Source of the DNA: Episyrphus balteatus
Taxonomy: Eukaryota > Arthropoda > Insecta > Diptera > Syrphidae
Reading direction: 5' to 3'
Assembly (NCBI RefSeq): GCF_945859705.1
Contig: NC_079134.1
Coordinates: 160,305,718 to 160,369,717 of the forward strand
Length of the DNA stretch: 64,000 bases
Positions 60,980 to 64,000 of the stretch are shown piece by piece (the first letter of the stretch is position 1; each line of letters starts with the position of its first letter). Made by a program: the position numbers and the translations under genes. The notes beneath the pieces were generated by a model. The model ran no database searches. It saw only the letters and a list, made by a program, of their open reading frames with translations, and was not told the origin of the DNA.

Positions 60980-63900
60980 ATCAGAGGTTTAAGCCCAGAT
61001 CAAGAATAAAAGATCTGATAAAATCTTTTGATTGATCTCAAAAACCTTTTGATTTTGATAGTTTTTTTGTAATTTTAAGTAAAAAAGCCAATAAATGCTT
61101 TTTTGACTTCGTTTTTTTTTTATTAAAACGCGCTGCCCATACTCTCTGTTTCTACTGTCAACTAGTTTGTATAAATTTTTAATAAAATTTGCAATTTGGC
61201 ATCACATCGTGACGTTCGTCGCTAGAAATTTCTTCAGAATTCTTTTCTGCATTTTAATTTTTTCTCTCTCTCTCTCTCTCTTTTGTTAATACTCTAAGTT
61301 TTTACAATTTTTCATCAGTCTCCAGAACATTCCCCAAAGCTATGGCCAAAATATCATTTTGTTTTGTTACCAACAAAAATTCTCCTAACAATTTGCCAAA
61401 AAAATGAAAAATTCCTCTACAATAACTTCTAATTTCCGTCACAGGATAAAAAAAATTTCCTTAATTTCATGAAAGCACTCAGAAAGTGCCAATAAAAAAG
61501 GAAGAAAAAAAAATAACAGAAATCTACCAAGGATAAGCAACACCACATAGCCTTTGTCCTTTGTTCACTGTTGTACATAGTAAAAGTCAAAATGAAAAAA
61601 AAAAAAATATTATAAGAAAGGAATGTGAAGTTTGAGTTTCTGTACATTTTGGTAACATGCGCAAAATTGTTTTCGTCTAGACAGACAAGACGCCCTCTCT
61701 CAACCGACGATGTCGAATTCGAACGAAGTGTTTGGATGAGTCCACTTGGTGGCTCACATGGCATGCAGCAATTCACAATCATTACCGAATACACTTAATC
61801 AATTGTGTCTACGCCATCATCTAGGATCAAGGCTCTAAGGATACACAGATATACACATATCAACTCGTATAAGGAAACACAAGTCAGTCTTCTATTTAAG
61901 TCTTTGAAATTTGTTTTATTTCATTTGATTAAGGCACGAGCTTGCTTCTATTCGTGCAACACCGCAACAGAAACACAAGGAGGGGACGATAATGGCCAAG
62001 GAGGGGCAACAACAACTATTTGCCTTGTATTTGAAAGTAGAGTCCTTTCCTTTGTTGTGGTGGTGTACAAACGTGCTTTATATCCTTTCCAAACGTACAT
62101 AAACACATTCTTTACCCAAGAGTGTCCTCTTAAGTACTTTGTTCTTCACTTAACGTTTTCGGTCTGTTTCTGTTGCTGGTTATCCTTGTGATCCTTGTTG
62201 TAGTTGTTAACTGAAATCTAAGTGCAACGTTTAGAGTTAGGAAAAATAAAAGGGGTTGTTCTGATGAAAATGGACTTGGACTAACCAAATGGTGCGGGCA
62301 ACAAAACAATATTACACCCTTTTAGCAAATCCTCTTAAAAACCTCCCGCCAAAGAAATTTCTCAAAGAAATTCTATCTGTTAAATAAGTTTTGTACACAA
62401 GAAGATACTCATTCCAGACATTCTTAGTGTGAATGGCTTCTTGATGACGACGATTTGCTTCTTAATCGATTGGTAGCGATATATCTTAGAGATATTCTAA
62501 AGCTTAAGCCGAGGCATTTCTTGAAATAGGCCGTCTATGGATTAGCATAAGGGACTTTGAGGAATTAATTGAATCGGGAGCAGAGACTTAAGTGAATTGA
62601 CGAAAGGGAAAGTGCTTGGGAAGAAAGGCACGTTATAGAAAGCTTAACCACTTTTTTAAGTGGCAACAAAATAGTTTTCTGAAAGTAATTAGTCAAATTG
62701 GAGCACAAAAAGGGTATAAAACTCTTCTGGTTTAACTTAACCCTCCTCAGACAAGAAGAAGAAGAGTAAAAGTCTGAGCTAAAGTGGGTTATCTTTCTTT
62801 TTTTTTCCATTGGTTTTTTTTATTTTTGAGGACAAAGTTTATGCCCTTGAGGAAGAAGATGAGGCTAAAAAATGAGAGACAAGCATACTGACCGAATCGA
62901 CCTCTTCCTTCTGCCATCCCAATACTTTATTATGTGTAACATAGGCAAAAGAAGGAAGATTATGAATTTTGATTTTATTTTTTTTCTTACTTTTTTTTTC
63001 ATCTTTTTGTATCATCATCGTCCCATTTCCCAAAGGATGTGTTCATTTTTGTGGTAACAAAAAAAAAAAGGAAAATAAACGTTAAGGTCCTTCTGGCATT
63101 GAAAGAGGATATGAAAAAAAAAAAATAAGAGAATTAATCTTTAACCACTTCGTCGAGGTCGCTGAAGAAGAAACGTGTTTTTTGAAGAAGTTTAAAACGA
63201 TTTATGAACTTTATGACAACCGATTAAAAATTGAATATTTTCTGCCGTCAGTATATGATGGGCCTTCTGGGGGAATTTTGTTTCCCAGGAAATTGCTAGA
63301 AAAAGGGACGACTTTGTCGGTTAAATAAAAAGTATTTACTTTGATATTCTCTTGACACCAGCGTTATGAGAAAGGGCATAAACTTGGAAGAAATTATTTT
63401 ACTTTATTCTGTTTTATTTATAAGCTTCTATGAAGCCTTGAAAATTTTTTGTTTGAAGTTATAAAGCCACTTGTTAATATTTAATCAAAATAAACATTTT
63501 TTGGGTGCAAAAAAAAAACGTAGGTACTGTCACATCTCTGTGGTGTCATTGAATAGACGAAATGTTGATTTAGGCAATTACTTTGTCCCTAGAAATCCTT
63601 ATCAAGAAAGGTGGTGAAATTTAAGATTTTTCTTGGAACAACCAGTTTAGAGGCATCATAAGTTTGCCCTTGAAGAAAATCTCAATTTAGTAATTTGACA
63701 GTCAGTAAGTTGTCAGCATTTCTAAACGTCTTTGAAATAGTTCATCGGAAGATAATAAAGAAGATAGTTGATATTAAAATCTTCCGATCAGAACGCTTAT
63801 TCTTGAGGTAGGTTATTGTTATTGAGTTTTCTTAGCCGGCTTTATGCATTATTAAGATTGAATTGAGTCAACTCACCTTGAGTCTTACCATATTTTACTT

Positions 63901-64000
63901 ATCTTTCATTTGACACAATTTTAAAACCTTACTTTACTCTACTTACTATTTGAAGAGATCATTAAATACTCTTACTGGAAACGGTTATTAATCTTAAATT
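60980..64000. other. Non-coding region at the window's end
   Basis: No coding exon supported. About 61650-62800 is less AT-rich and might hold regulatory sequence. Its longest open frames (61429-61794 minus, 61805-62191 plus) show no domain, no convincing codon structure and Phe/Cys-rich low complexity, so they are not called as genes. Upstream exons of stan could lie here or beyond the window. Confidence 0.35.
61259..61281 (+). repeat. (TC)n microsatellite
   Basis: Uninterrupted CT/TC dinucleotide run of about 20 bases. Confidence 0.85.

Noticed and set aside
61805..62191. 128-residue plus-strand ORF and the opposing 121-residue ORF at 61429-61794
   Set aside because: No domain, low complexity, no splice or start context that makes them convincing; chance open frames.

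Overview
The window is AT-rich nuclear DNA from an insect, almost certainly a fly (Diptera). The two genes I can read are nearly identical in protein sequence to Drosophila Rab3 and starry night/flamingo. Introns are mostly 50 bp to 10 kb, and the non-coding part is packed with small non-autonomous transposons, foldback elements and homopolymer runs. There is no sign of prokaryotic organisation. The species cannot be named from the sequence alone.

Layout. (1) Positions 1-9219, plus strand: the coding part of Rab3, four exons (371-595, 5396-5514, 8820-8991, 9073-9219) giving 220 residues. Introns 1 and 2 hold several MITE-like elements and a broken, unrecognised protein-coding stretch on the opposite strand. 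(2) 9220 to about 16100: A-rich sequence that looks like a long Rab3 3' UTR or downstream region, interrupted at about 10.6-14.2 kb by transposon debris. (3) About 19.4-24.7 kb: T-rich on the plus strand, as expected for the 3' region of a minus-strand transcript, with a nested foldback element. (4) 24692-46192, minus strand: starry night/flamingo (stan/fmi), the seven-pass cadherin. One 8.9 kb coding exon (46158-37274) carries the whole ectodomain and the first transmembrane helices. Exon 37053-36517 carries the rest of the 7TM bundle, and exon 36463-35146 the cytoplasmic tail. A tiny terminal exon at 24725-24692 lies 10.4 kb further on. (5) 46193-64000: no coding exon that I can support. It is probably the 5' intron and upstream region of stan, with a long TTTTC/TTTTA microsatellite, a degenerate tRNA-Arg-like sequence inside an inverted repeat, several transposon remnants, and some less AT-rich stretches that could be regulatory.

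The most interesting observation is an alternative C-terminus of Flamingo. The stop codon of the tail exon is embedded in a perfect GTAAGT splice donor. If that donor is used, the reading frame joins in phase to the terminal exon at 24725-24692 and adds RNIDDDETTV, ending in a class I PDZ-binding motif. The choice between retaining and splicing one intron would therefore decide whether Flamingo (3579 or 3589 residues) can bind PDZ scaffolds.

Rab3 (synaptic vesicle GTPase) and stan (planar cell polarity, axon and dendrite patterning) are convergent here, tail to tail. From memory they are also close neighbours in Drosophila, so this is probably conserved synteny rather than a functional unit.
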